From Paraconiothyrium sp. Pb-2020 (lineage: Eukaryota; Ascomycota; Dothideomycetes; Pleosporales; Didymosphaeriaceae), in contig JAJUBI010000006.1 of the NCBI GenBank assembly GCA_022419385.1, positions 3,286,001 to 3,350,000 of the forward strand: a stretch of 64,000 nucleotides of DNA, written 5' to 3'. Below, piece by piece: positions 32,529-41,591 of the stretch. Positions within the stretch are counted from its first letter, which is position 1. Each line of letters starts with the position of its first letter. Below the pieces are notes generated by a model. It ran no database searches and was not told where the DNA came from. It was given only the letters and a program-made list of their open reading frames with translations. Position numbers and translations under genes: made by a program.

Positions 32529-33128
32529 ATGGATCTGCTCGGTGAAGAAATGATCCCCATCGACCCAGAGACAGACCACCTGATCAAGCCTAAGCCGGAC
32601 GACGATTGCTTTGATTACTCGCCTCACTGCCAGCTCCAGAATCCGTGGATTGTCGCTGGCTACGTCTTCGGGGCAATTTCGTTGCTCACCTTTGTCTTTG
32701 TGGTCATCTGGGTCCTGCGCGACCTGCACAAGAGGCAAGTTGCGCGCCGCCGGGCTTCCCAGATCTTGCCGCTATACCTCAACACGGGACAGGATGCTGC
32801 CGCGCGCAGCGGGGATGGTGTCGTGGACATCCAGCTACGACGTCTCTCTCGTCATGCGTCTGTCCCTCGGCCTCTGCATGTGGAGCGACAGCGCTCAGAC
32901 ACGACGAACAGTCCTCTCGATGGCGGTGACGCGGTAGACACAGGTGGTTCTCCGCACTCGGTCGCAAGCGACGACACGGTGATTCGATATCATATGCCCC
33001 GCGCTGGACTACCGCACGCTCCGATGCGGACCCATAGTGTGGACAGGCTGCCCCAGTATGAGGAGGTGGAACGGGAGGGTGGATGGATGAAGGCGCAGCT
33101 TGAGGGAGGAATTGGACGCGCGATGTGA
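32529..33128 (+). CDS. Small single-pass membrane protein (run member 3)
   Basis: 199 residues with a good start (CACCATGG). An acidic N-terminus with two Cys (DDDCFDYSPHCQLQNPW) precedes one long hydrophobic segment (IVAGYVFGAISLLTFVFVVI), then a strongly basic stretch (LHKRQVARRR), and a disordered tail of about 120 residues rich in Arg, Ser, Asp and His. There is no signal peptide, so a type III (signal-anchor) topology is likely, with the Cys pair outside. The layout matches its neighbours. Confidence 0.7.
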   Translation: MDLLGEEMIPIDPETDHLIKPKPDDDCFDYSPHCQLQNPWIVAGYVFGAISLLTFVFVVIWVLRDLHKRQVARRRASQILPLYLNTGQDAAARSGDGVVDIQLRRLSRHASVPRPLHVERQRSDTTNSPLDGGDAVDTGGSPHSVASDDTVIRYHMPRAGLPHAPMRTHSVDRLPQYEEVEREGGWMKAQLEGGIGRAM

Positions 33129-33659
33129 GCACGTGGGTAGTCCTATATTGGACGGAAAGAGCAAGTGACGAAGTTTGAGGATGGTGTTTGCATGTTCACG
33201 GGCTTTAGCATCCTAAGAGATTCGCGTATGAGAGCGGCTATGAATATTAGATAACGAAGAAGGAAATTGAGCGTTTAGACTAATGCTCATGCCATGGCGA
33301 GGCGTTACAGATGGGTTGTACATGTACAAATGGAGATTGAGGGACTTGATTCGTTCATGTAGTTCACCTTTGCATCATGTCAGCGATACCTCGAAGCCAT
33401 TCACTCGCACTCGAATTTCTTCCTTGTACATGTAAGCGCGCCTTCCACGTGTAGCAAACGCGCGATTTTACGTCGCCTCCCTTTCAGCTCTGCTATCGCT
33501 GAACCTTTATCGAAATCGCAGTTGTCGATCTAGGTTGGCGCATACAAAAGGAAGACAACGCGGCATCCGCCGACTTCATGCTCACCTCACAGTACCAGCC
33601 ATTCTTATCGGAAGCCGCTCCCAACGTTGAAATAATTACACCTCCACCGGTCGACTACG
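33129..33659. other. Spacer with the promoter of run member 4
   Basis: About 530 bases without a coding frame. Confidence 0.4.
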
Positions 33660-34187
33660 ATGGCCAATGAAACAACCTCTGCCTTGGCCGAGACCGCCGG
33701 AGTACCTCCGCCAGGCCCTGAGGACCCTCTTCTCTACGGCGGCGGTCTCCTCGGTTTTGCCTTGATGACCATGACCATCGTCGGTCTTATCTTCTCGGGC
33801 ATCGCGTTCTACCAGAAGAGGAAGGAGCGGCACGCGGCCGCAGCTTCTGAGCGCCAGCACCAACAGCAGCGGCTGGGGCAGCATTCTCTGCCATCGTGAG
33901 TGCAGCGCCCTGTAACAACGTTAGGAGGACTGGTCGTACTAAACATGTCCAGCTACCTCGCTCAAGCTCGTGCTATGAAGAGATCGACGCAGGATGTCGA
34001 GGATGGTGTCAAGCTGCAAGACCTAGCTTCCGTGCCGCGTGCTAAGGTCAGGAACGAGAAGGGGAATGAGACGATGTTGCTGGAATACGAGGAGTCAATT
34101 CGGGACCGGGAGCGCAGACGGGCGTTTGCGCGACTGACAGGTGAAACTGATGAGTATGGGCGAGGAATGATTGGACGGGCATTGTGA
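33660..34187 (+). CDS. Small single-pass membrane protein, two exons (run member 4)
   Basis: Exon 1 is 33660-33895, the intron 33896-33952 (GTGAGT donor, ACTAAA branch, GTCCAG acceptor), and exon 2 33953-34187, giving 156 residues. Exon 1 encodes a polar N-terminus (MANETTSALAETAGVPPPGP), a hydrophobic segment (LLGFALMTMTIVGLIFSGIA) and a basic flank (FYQKRKERH). Exon 2 encodes a charged, probably helical tail (KVRNEKGNETMLLEYEESIR). The frame continues cleanly across the junction (SLPS then YLAQARAMKRSTQ). Same layout as its neighbours; unknown function. Confidence 0.7.
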
Positions 34188-34562
34188 GCGTACGTGGCTG
34201 CAATGTCTTTCAGAGATTGAAGATGAGGGCGACGTGAACATGGAAGTAAGGAATGCTTTGGACCATGTGGAGTACTGATGGCATACCGAGTGGGTCGCAT
34301 ATTGCTACCAGAGCGTCATGATATGGAGTGGCCAAATCAAGCCTCCAGCCTCGTATTATGAAATTTGGGGAGTCAGTTTCAATCACAAGGTGAAGAGAAT
34401 TTCACCAAGGTGCGTCATGCACCCATGCAGTGTAAATGGACCATGTGTATTCACTATCCATGAGCACTCCCTGGTCCTCATAAGAGACATACCTGAGCTA
34501 CACCGTAGCGATCACACAACCACACCCAACAACACAACTGAGTACTCAACCTCAACGGGACA
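34188..34562. other. Spacer, no gene seen
   Basis: 375 bases between plus-strand genes; presumably promoter and untranslated leader of the next gene. Confidence 0.4.
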
Positions 34563-35672
34563 ATGTTCCCCTTCATGGTACCTGATGTCCCTGAGGGCAT
34601 TCCACAACTTCCAGTCACATTCAAGAAGACACCCAAGTCCGAAAGCGTTAAGGAGACTAGGATTTCGAAGCAGAATAAGGCTACGGCGAAGAATAGTCTT
34701 GAATTCCCTAAGACTTCTCTCACCTCCTCGTCCACCCACGACCTCCTTGGCCAGGGTGATGCCAACAGTGAGACCGCTAGCACGCAGTATGCGGTGTCTG
34801 TGGCATCTAGCTTAGATGGCCTGGCAAAGGTTCAGCCTCGATCGTTCATTGACGCTCCCGATGACGACAGTGAAGTTGCTGCCGAAGTCGAGGCTCATGG
34901 TACGACCGGTTCCAATCCCCCACCTTCCTCTACCCGCGAGGTGGTCATGCAAGTGGGTCGACACCACAATCGTCGTCGCTCTCATAGCAAGAATCCGGTG
35001 TCCTTCATGAATGGAGAACCTCACCAACTTAACCTTCAAGAAGGTACTTCAACCGGGGACACACGTCGCACTGCCTTCGACTTAGGCCGTGTGCGAGACC
35101 ACTTCGGCCAGGATCAAAATAACACCACGCGGAACCACCGCCACCATCATCGTCGGCACTCTCAGAGTAAGAACCCGCTCTCATTTCTCGGCACGCGTGA
35201 GATTGCGTCGACTACACTCATCCCCATTGCTGAAGCCATTGCTGAAGAGCCAACAGTGTCCGTCGATCCGACTCGCTCTATGTCCGATGATGGCCATTCC
35301 CAACAAGACAACCGTCATCACCATCGTCGATCGAATCCGCTATCTTTCCTCAAGTCTCGAAAGCCTCGCTCAACCACCGTGAGCTCTATTCCGGAGGAGA
35401 CCTATGTCTTCCAGTGGGGTACTGATGCTCTAGGTAATGCCACAATTGGATTGGAAGCCAAGGCTGGTAGCGTTGCGCAGGAGGGTACCAAACTGAGTGT
35501 GCCTTCGAAGCTGAAGAAGCTTAGCAAGCAGGACAAGGCCCGTGGAGTCTCTTCAAATGCAGAGGATCAGCGTAACGGCGGTGAAGAAGCCGAGGGGAAG
35601 GATACCAAGAAGCAGATGTCCGGTATGGGCATGCTTGCTGCGACCATGGGATGGGGAAACGCTTGGTTTTAG
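34563..35672 (+). CDS. Disordered His/Arg-rich protein with a thrice-repeated motif
   Basis: 369 residues, ATG at 34563. The protein is low in hydrophobic residues and looks disordered throughout. A motif recurs three times at about residues 133-149, 191-209 and 250-263: RHHNRRRSHSKNPVSFM, HRHHHRRHSQSKNPLSFL and RHHHRRSNPLSFL. Each pairs a His/Arg patch with a Ser-Asn-Pro-Leu-Ser-Phe patch. The spacing and strong conservation inside an otherwise diverged protein point to a short linear binding motif. The end (about 345-369) is KKQMSGMGMLAATMGWGNAW. It is the one soluble-looking protein in the membrane-protein run. Metal, nucleic-acid or acidic-phospholipid binding by the His/Arg patches is conceivable, none shown. 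Confidence 0.72.
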   Translation: MFPFMVPDVPEGIPQLPVTFKKTPKSESVKETRISKQNKATAKNSLEFPKTSLTSSSTHDLLGQGDANSETASTQYAVSVASSLDGLAKVQPRSFIDAPDDDSEVAAEVEAHGTTGSNPPPSSTREVVMQVGRHHNRRRSHSKNPVSFMNGEPHQLNLQEGTSTGDTRRTAFDLGRVRDHFGQDQNNTTRNHRHHHRRHSQSKNPLSFLGTREIASTTLIPIAEAIAEEPTVSVDPTRSMSDDGHSQQDNRHHHRRSNPLSFLKSRKPRSTTVSSIPEETYVFQWGTDALGNATIGLEAKAGSVAQEGTKLSVPSKLKKLSKQDKARGVSSNAEDQRNGGEEAEGKDTKKQMSGMGMLAATMGWGNAWF

Positions 35673-36098
35673 TCCGCGCACCCTGACCAGATTATTCTGC
35701 TGAGGATGGAAGGATGAATCACGGATCGAGAAGTACGACCACACAGCTATGGACACATGATTTGGTCCTAGGCCTTAGCTCGGAACCTTTTCACGAGGAC
35801 GAAGCAAAAGGCTTGGTGACGTCGTCAAATATGTGACTCCAGTATATCGCTTAGACTACAGTTCAATAAATCACGGTTTCCCAAATTATTATGCAATTCC
35901 ATGTTTCGTGATGTTATGCAATACATTTTGTTTGTCCGTAAACTTTCACAAGAAAATTGCGCCCAATCACAACAGAACACAACGCCGTGGTCACACAGTA
36001 GACCAATGAACCACATTCAGTCCATAGGCATCGTCCAACTTTATTCGTGATACTATTGCCCATCAAGCCTCAACATACCCTCACAGCATTCATTCATC
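35673..36098. other. Spacer, no gene seen
   Basis: AT-richer sequence between plus-strand genes, with no coding frame of note. Confidence 0.4.
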
Positions 36099-36332
36099 AT
36101 GCAGGTGAGCGTTCTCGTCGTCGTTCTGGTCATCATGCCACTGGTCGTCATCTTCGCCGGCCTATCAAAAGCTTTATGCTTTCGTCGTGACGGAATAGTG
36201 GATTCCCGTATTCGCTCACCTTTCGACTGCATCACCGACTGCTTCGATGGGGTGTGGTTTCTAGTGACGAAGAAACCTTTTGCTGCGAGGAAGGAAGATT
36301 TGGAGGCGGCAGCGGAGAGTTCTCACGAGTAG
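36099..36332 (+). CDS. Very small membrane protein (run member 5)
   Basis: 77 residues. The first 22 residues are a hydrophobic segment (MQVSVLVVVLVIMPLVVIFA), followed by a Cys and basic residues (KALCFRRDG) and a short charged tail ending ESSHE. With almost nothing before the hydrophobic segment, it could be a signal-anchor protein facing the cytosol. The start sequence ATGCAGGTGAGC also resembles a splice donor directly after codon 2, so a different gene model is possible. It is followed 294 bp later by a gene of similar layout. Confidence 0.5.
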   Translation: MQVSVLVVVLVIMPLVVIFAGLSKALCFRRDGIVDSRIRSPFDCITDCFDGVWFLVTKKPFAARKEDLEAAAESSHE

Positions 36333-36626
36333 GTGGAAATAGCGAACAGGTATCATGAAGTGCGGCGGATTTAGTGTACAGACAATGTGACTTGACGGTA
36401 TTTTTAGGGTCATGAAGTGGGTTAGACTACCACTGGTATCTTCATGTGAGCCATGCTTACTTACCTCGCAGGTGGTCATCACTATAAACATTGAAACTGG
36501 AGGATGTCACTCTCGCGCTTCGATATTGGGTTTTACATGTGTAGCATTTATTGCGATTATCTACAGGCTTCATCTACCCACACCTTAACGCTCAGCTAAC
36601 AAGTCCTCTATACACTCTCGAGAAAC

Positions 36627-37046
36627 ATGTTTTCCAACAATACTGAAAGATACGCTTTCACCGCCGTACTAATCGTTGTCATAGTAATAGTCCTACTGGC
36701 AGTCACAAGCTTTGTCGGACGAGGTCGCTGTGCATGCTTTCGCAATAAGTATACCTCAACAGATAACCTTGGCACTATACGGTGGCCTTTCAAACGCACA
36801 CCAGTTTTCGACGTCGAGATGGCGAAACCGCACATCTCTCCTCCTTCAGCCTTTCGACGGATGGGTACCCCCGAGCGGCAACACGTAGAGTCTCCCAAGA
36901 AGCAAACGTACGCGCAGGCCCAGAGAGATGTGGCCGCCAGGTCGAAGGCTCAGAACGATGCGCAAAGGAAGTCGAAACGCCCTCGCGTTCTTGATGGGTT
37001 CGAAGAAATTGAGCTTAATCCGCCCAAGAGGGTATGGGAAAAGTGA
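36627..37046 (+). CDS. Small single-pass membrane protein (run member 6)
   Basis: 139 residues: a short polar N-terminus (MFSNNTERYAF), one strong hydrophobic segment (TAVLIVVIVIVLLAVTSFVG), then basic and Cys-containing residues (RGRCACFRNKY), and a tail rich in Lys, Arg and Gln that looks disordered. The juxtamembrane Cys residues could be palmitoylated (inference). The arrangement closely mirrors run member 5 just upstream. Confidence 0.65.
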   Translation: MFSNNTERYAFTAVLIVVIVIVLLAVTSFVGRGRCACFRNKYTSTDNLGTIRWPFKRTPVFDVEMAKPHISPPSAFRRMGTPERQHVESPKKQTYAQAQRDVAARSKAQNDAQRKSKRPRVLDGFEEIELNPPKRVWEK

Positions 37047-37479
37047 GGCAGCGCAATGGAGTCACTAGAGGAATCTGTCTTGAGGTTCTTTGCAAACCTC
37101 AAAGTACTGTGTTTTTTTTTTTTTCGTTTTATAATAATTCAATAGCTGAAAGCTTTGATCCGGGCCGATGATTCCTAACTTGAGATTGCAGTGTTGGTGT
37201 TCCACATTCCAGGACATTGTTATGGCAACAGCCCTTTGTTGACTACGAACCGAGACACTATCCCTTGCTTTGCCCGACATAGCCTCCATACGTGCTAGAT
37301 TTGCAATCATCCGGACGGCCCTTGAAAACAACGGCCAAGCCGCCGAGTCTACCTGTCTCACACGATGATATATCTTTAGCCTATGAAGTCACAGGGGTAC
37401 GGGATTCATGATCGCAAGGCAATGCTGGAACAAAATCGCTGACTTTTGACAGAGCCACCCCAATATAGAACAAGCAAAC
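37047..37479. other. Spacer with a T tract
   Basis: A poly-T run at about 37112-37123 lies just after the upstream gene. No coding frame is seen. Confidence 0.4.
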
Positions 37480-38076
37480 ATGTTACGAGTTACTTTCGCA
37501 ACGATATTAGCCATCGTATCCGCTGGCAGCTGTTCCTACTCCTCGTCACCGAGAGCAGACCTTACGGCTCGGGCGGATAGTATGAACAGTATGCATAATG
37601 TGCTTACCGCGAGGACGATTCGCCGCAAAGACCTGTTCCATGAAAGAGACACAATTTCGATCGTGTCCAAGTCACCTTTACCGTCTTCTGCGTTGCCTAG
37701 CAAAGGCACAACCGAACTGGACGTGTTGAAGACCTCCTCGACTGTCTCCGCGACACTATCACCAACGTCTACTCCACTACCAGATGTCCCGTACGCGCCT
37801 CACTCCGATGGCTCCTCAATCACCCTCGCGATCATAGTGTCGATCATTGGAGGTGCGTTGTTACTCACCTTGGCGGGCTGGGCATGGCGCAAGCAAAAGG
37901 AGAAGAAGAGCTTCGGGCCTGATGATCACGATGCGGAATTGGCAAGGCACAAGATAGTAAATGCTTGCGGTGCGTCCGGCGGAGCTGGTCGTCACTATGG
38001 CGGAGATATGGTGGAGGTTGATAGTGTACCGCATCAACGCTCTCCTGTGGGTCAACGGTATGCTTCACATTACTAG
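37480..38076 (+). CDS. Type I single-pass membrane protein with signal peptide (run member 7)
   Basis: 198 residues. A signal peptide (MLRVTFATILAIVSAGSCSY) is followed by about 95 Ser/Thr/Pro-rich residues, likely O-glycosylated. A hydrophobic segment (ITLAIIVSIIGGALLLTLAG) then leads into WAWRKQKEKK and a tail of about 60 residues with Gly, His and acidic patches. This is the layout of fungal wall sensors of the Mid2/Wsc type (Ser/Thr-rich stem, one segment, short tail), but there is no WSC Cys domain. A sensor-like role is only inferred. Confidence 0.7.
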   Translation: MLRVTFATILAIVSAGSCSYSSSPRADLTARADSMNSMHNVLTARTIRRKDLFHERDTISIVSKSPLPSSALPSKGTTELDVLKTSSTVSATLSPTSTPLPDVPYAPHSDGSSITLAIIVSIIGGALLLTLAGWAWRKQKEKKSFGPDDHDAELARHKIVNACGASGGAGRHYGGDMVEVDSVPHQRSPVGQRYASHY

Positions 38077-38633
38077 CGTTATGTCATGTTGTGCATCAGC
38101 CTGCAGCACATCTTCTTTGTCAAGTACATTATTTCTCATCGTCGTTGGCTCGTTTGATCACTGCAATCATTTCAACGAAAGCTTCTTCATATGTATGCGG
38201 CTTAGCTGTGGTCTTTGATTATGAATCTGCATGTTTTGGTACATGTTGCAGTTCCTATGGCCTCCATTGTTGCTAGGAAGCTTTGCTTTGATGTTGCACG
38301 TGTCCAAAACAATATGTCCGTACCATAGCACAGATGCCTTGCTCAAAGATCGATCTGTACGAATTACCATAACACTGAGCGGACACTAAATTTGTACCGT
38401 TCATATGAAAGGAGTCATTTTACTTTCTGAGTCGAGGAATATATATGTGGACTAAGTGCAACTTTGTCGTCGGTTGTATTTGCAATTCTTATAATACGAC
38501 ATCACCGCATTCGTCCTATGGTATCATTGTCGCTAGATGTGTGGTCGCATTGTTCCAACTCCTCAACATCATATATGCACAACTAAATGCACCATTGCCG
38601 CACAATGGCATGATAAAGCACTGCCACACCCTT
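38077..38633. other. Spacer, no gene seen
   Basis: AT-rich sequence between two membrane-protein genes; contains the promoter of the next one. Confidence 0.4.
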
Positions 38634-38639
38634 TATAAA
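38634..38639 (+). promoter_or_regulatory. TATA box of the gene at 38709
   Basis: TATAAA 75 bp upstream of the ATG at 38709, followed by an A/C-rich leader of a kind common before fungal starts. Confidence 0.5.
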
Positions 38640-38708
38640 CCAGTTCTGTCCCACTACAAAAATCAACAGCATATCACACAGTGACAATTGCGAACATTAG
38701 TCAAGAGC

Positions 38709-39278
38709 ATGCTCTACAAGATTATTAACCTCTTCTTACTGCTAGCGCTAGCCGCTGCTGCTCCCGTTCCAGGGACTGAAGCTGATGATGGTACCAAGTA
38801 CGCTCAGGACAAAGGCGCTGGTCGTTCAGTCCTGTTATACGTTCTAGGGGGAGCTGGATGCTTGATTGTCCTTGGCGTCCTGTTCTTTGCGTACTGTAAG
38901 TACAAACGCGGTGAGCGTGTGTTTCCCATGCAGAAGAAGCCAAAGGCGAGCAATGTGCAACAAGCTGTGGAGATGAATAACCTTCCTACAGCGCTCTCGT
39001 ATGGCCGGCAGCGCACCGTCCTGTCGCAGTACGGGACCGACAATCCATACGGATGGCCTGCTCGACCAGCGACCCCTGTGGCTGCTGTAGAGGATCGTTG
39101 GCTTCAGGACTACACCAAGCCGTTGCCTCGCCTCCCTGGCCGCGCTGCCATTCCTGAGAACAATCAAGTGAGGATGCCTGCCCCAGTAGCGCAGCCTCCA
39201 ACTCATGTGAGCCGGAAGCCGGTGCCTGGAGCACCTCTCCGCCAAATTTTCCAGGATAAGTCCGGATACTACAGGTAG
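38709..39278 (+). CDS. Type I single-pass membrane protein (run member 8)
   Basis: 189 residues from the ATG at 38709. The frame is open seven codons further, but only from a TTG. A signal peptide (MLYKIINLFLLLALAAAAPV) is followed by only about 27 residues outside, then a hydrophobic segment (SVLLYVLGGAGCLIVLGVLF), a basic flank (YCKYKRGER) and a tail of about 120 residues rich in Pro, Arg and Gln (KPLPRLPGRAA). The Pro-rich tail could bind SH3-type domains (inference). Same overall plan as its neighbours. Confidence 0.7.
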   Translation: MLYKIINLFLLLALAAAAPVPGTEADDGTKYAQDKGAGRSVLLYVLGGAGCLIVLGVLFFAYCKYKRGERVFPMQKKPKASNVQQAVEMNNLPTALSYGRQRTVLSQYGTDNPYGWPARPATPVAAVEDRWLQDYTKPLPRLPGRAAIPENNQVRMPAPVAQPPTHVSRKPVPGAPLRQIFQDKSGYYR

Positions 39279-40017
39279 GGCTTGTAGGAGGTGATCAGTA
39301 ACGCACCCATCGTAACCTGTTACCCAAGACCCACCAATATAGATACGCTCAGCATTCTTGTAGCCCGGTAGGAAGTCCACATTAGAATCATGATTATTGC
39401 TACACTATTTTGACTTTTTGTTGCTCATATATCATCATGTCATCTCGTTGTCACTTGTTCTAGCTGTCTCAAGGCGATATTTCAACTGCCGTGACCGTGC
39501 ATTCCCCGAGCCGTGTCTGGAATGCTCGCGAGGACAAACCCTACCTTAGGTATTCTAGGGATCGCAAAGTAGAGCCCGGTTCTATCCATATGATAGCTAT
39601 CGTATGACATCTTCTGCTTAAAGGTAACGATCCATGCAAAAGTCGGTGATGTATCACGTGACGTGTTTCATTCACAGGCGCGGCCACTAAAGCGGGTGCC
39701 TTGTTTCATGCCTATTTTTGGCCCTGTCAATCACATGCACAAAGCGTGTCGCGTTTCAAATTGCATTCACATTCCACGCTCAGACCAACGCTGCCAGGTC
39801 TTTGTCGCAAACAGCGTCCTTTGTCCTCGAACGGCAGCTCTAGTTCTTCAAAGATGCCATAGTATACAACGAGGGCCCTGAGTTGCTCGAGAGCCACAGA
39901 CTACACACACTCTCTCAGCGGGACTGAGACATCCGTATCTTAGCCGGCACTGTTATCGCGGGCCAATAACAGCCTCATCGACCACCAGTAATAATCACAT
40001 AACGATACTTCAATATC
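39279..40017. other. Spacer, no gene seen
   Basis: 740 bases; the only frame (39663-39881) shows no feature of a real protein. Confidence 0.4.
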
Positions 40018-40506
40018 ATGGCTACATCAATTCCAACGGAAGCACTGTCTACGATGACTCTCACACACGTGGTCCGCCAAATAACAACCTCGACCCTCAC
40101 AGACGCAGCACCAGCCGCAACATCACCCATCGTCGAGAAAGTTCCGCCTTCCATAGGACCAATTCCGCTCGCGGCATTCATCCCCATGTGCTTCTTCGCT
40201 CCCTTCATCATCTGCTCCACCATCTACCTCTTCTACAAATACACCATCAAACGCTGCAAAGACAACAGCCGAACCAAGCACGAAAGGCGAGATATGCAAG
40301 CCAAGGAGCCGGAAACAGACATGACTCGCGACGTGGAGATGCAGGTTGCTGGCTTTGTGCAAGCTCCAGCAGCGGTAAGAACGAGGATTAGGAAGGAGAG
40401 AAGAGGGGGCGAGCTGGAGCCTGTGCAGGAGGAAAAGAGTAGCAGGAATACGCCGGAGCCTAAGAGAAGCCCGTTAAGAGGTCAGGTGTATTTCAACGCT
40501 TACTAA
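40018..40506 (+). CDS. Small single-pass membrane protein (run member 9)
   Basis: 162 residues. A Thr/Ser/Ala-rich N-terminal part of about 48 residues without a signal peptide is followed by one hydrophobic segment (IPLAAFIPMCFFAPFIICST) and a basic flank (KYTIKRCKDNSRTKHERRD). The disordered tail has alternating charged residues and an SPLRG near the end. A type III topology is likely. Like members 3 and 6 it carries a Cys close to the inner membrane face. Confidence 0.68.
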   Translation: MATSIPTEALSTMTLTHVVRQITTSTLTDAAPAATSPIVEKVPPSIGPIPLAAFIPMCFFAPFIICSTIYLFYKYTIKRCKDNSRTKHERRDMQAKEPETDMTRDVEMQVAGFVQAPAAVRTRIRKERRGGELEPVQEEKSSRNTPEPKRSPLRGQVYFNAY

Positions 40507-40901
40507 AATCACTGCATGCAATATACCGTTTGTATGGGTTCTCACGGGCTGGTGTTCAACTTACTACATGCCTCTTGAGATCATTGGAAACCAGTCCCCC
40601 CCACCCCCGGGTTCGGATTGTCAGCGCATAGCTGTGTTCGACCAGGTGCACAGTACCCGAGCTGTCCAACATGGTCCAGTCCCAGTACCTCTTCTTCGCG
40701 CAGCGCCTTTGTTCACGCACATAACATGAATCTGCTACCTTCAATCAAGCGGACGTTGTGCGCTTCACAAAACCACAATACAAAGCACACGCGTATACCC
40801 CCCAGACCTTTACGGTGTCGTCTCCATATCATCCCCTCGATAAACCAAACGCGAGAATAACACAGCCTGCTAGCAGGATCTCCACCAAAAACGAACACAA
40901 C
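40507..40901. other. Spacer, no gene seen
   Basis: About 395 bases; the open frame into the next gene has no ATG before 40902. Confidence 0.4.
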
Positions 40902-41360
40902 ATGGCACCCTTTTACCCGTATATCATTCCTTCACCGTCGCAAACCGCAACTGCCATCTTCCCCAGCAACACGAACGCTTTGAATAATCACACTACTCCA
41001 GCAGCTCCAGACTGCGACGCCTGCGAATCGCCCATCCTACAAGATAGCCCACCTCCACCACCAGCTATCACCGACGCGTCTACCCCGGACTGCGATGGTT
41101 GCGACGCCCCCATCTTACCAGACACTAATGGTCTCCTCCCTCGTAACGCTACACTACCCAGTACCGCTGGACTCAGTCAGGCACAGGTAGCTGAAGCAGA
41201 TAGCCCCGGTTATCATTCGAACGAGACTGGGAAGGTGCTTATGACTGTGCTGCTTGTGGCTGGTATTGCGGTTGCGCTGGGTGCGGTGTGGTGTGTTGGG
41301 AGGGCGTGCTGGAAGTACAAGACGAGGAAGGCGGCGCAGCGGAGGGTGACGAGCGTTTAA
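40902..41360 (+). CDS. Single-pass membrane protein with a duplicated CxxC motif (run member 10)
   Basis: 152 residues from the ATG at 40902. The outer part is Ser/Thr/Pro/Asn-rich and holds two copies of one motif, PDCDACESPILQDS (about 36-49) and PDCDGCDAPILPDT (about 62-75), each with a CxxC. One hydrophobic segment (VLMTVLLVAGIAVALGAVWC) is followed by CWKYKTRKAAQRR and an immediate end, so the inner tail is very short. There is no clear N-terminal signal peptide. The CxxC pairs could form local disulphides or bind metal. It closes the run. Confidence 0.68.
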   Translation: MAPFYPYIIPSPSQTATAIFPSNTNALNNHTTPAAPDCDACESPILQDSPPPPPAITDASTPDCDGCDAPILPDTNGLLPRNATLPSTAGLSQAQVAEADSPGYHSNETGKVLMTVLLVAGIAVALGAVWCVGRACWKYKTRKAAQRRVTSV

Positions 41361-41591
41361 CCTAGTTTGATAGTAACATGCAGATCGTAAGCACATATAT
41401 TGAAATACGTGAGACCTCTCAGTCAGACTCGTTCGTAATATGCTTTGGACATGATATTGATAGATAATGCCCCTTTTCTCTACTCTCTGTGGATTCTCTG
41501 TGGATATGAACGCGTCGCATGTATCTTGTGAAGCTTCGTGACCTTACCACCACACCTTAGTCCAATGACCCTCAAGATCCGTTTGAGCTAC

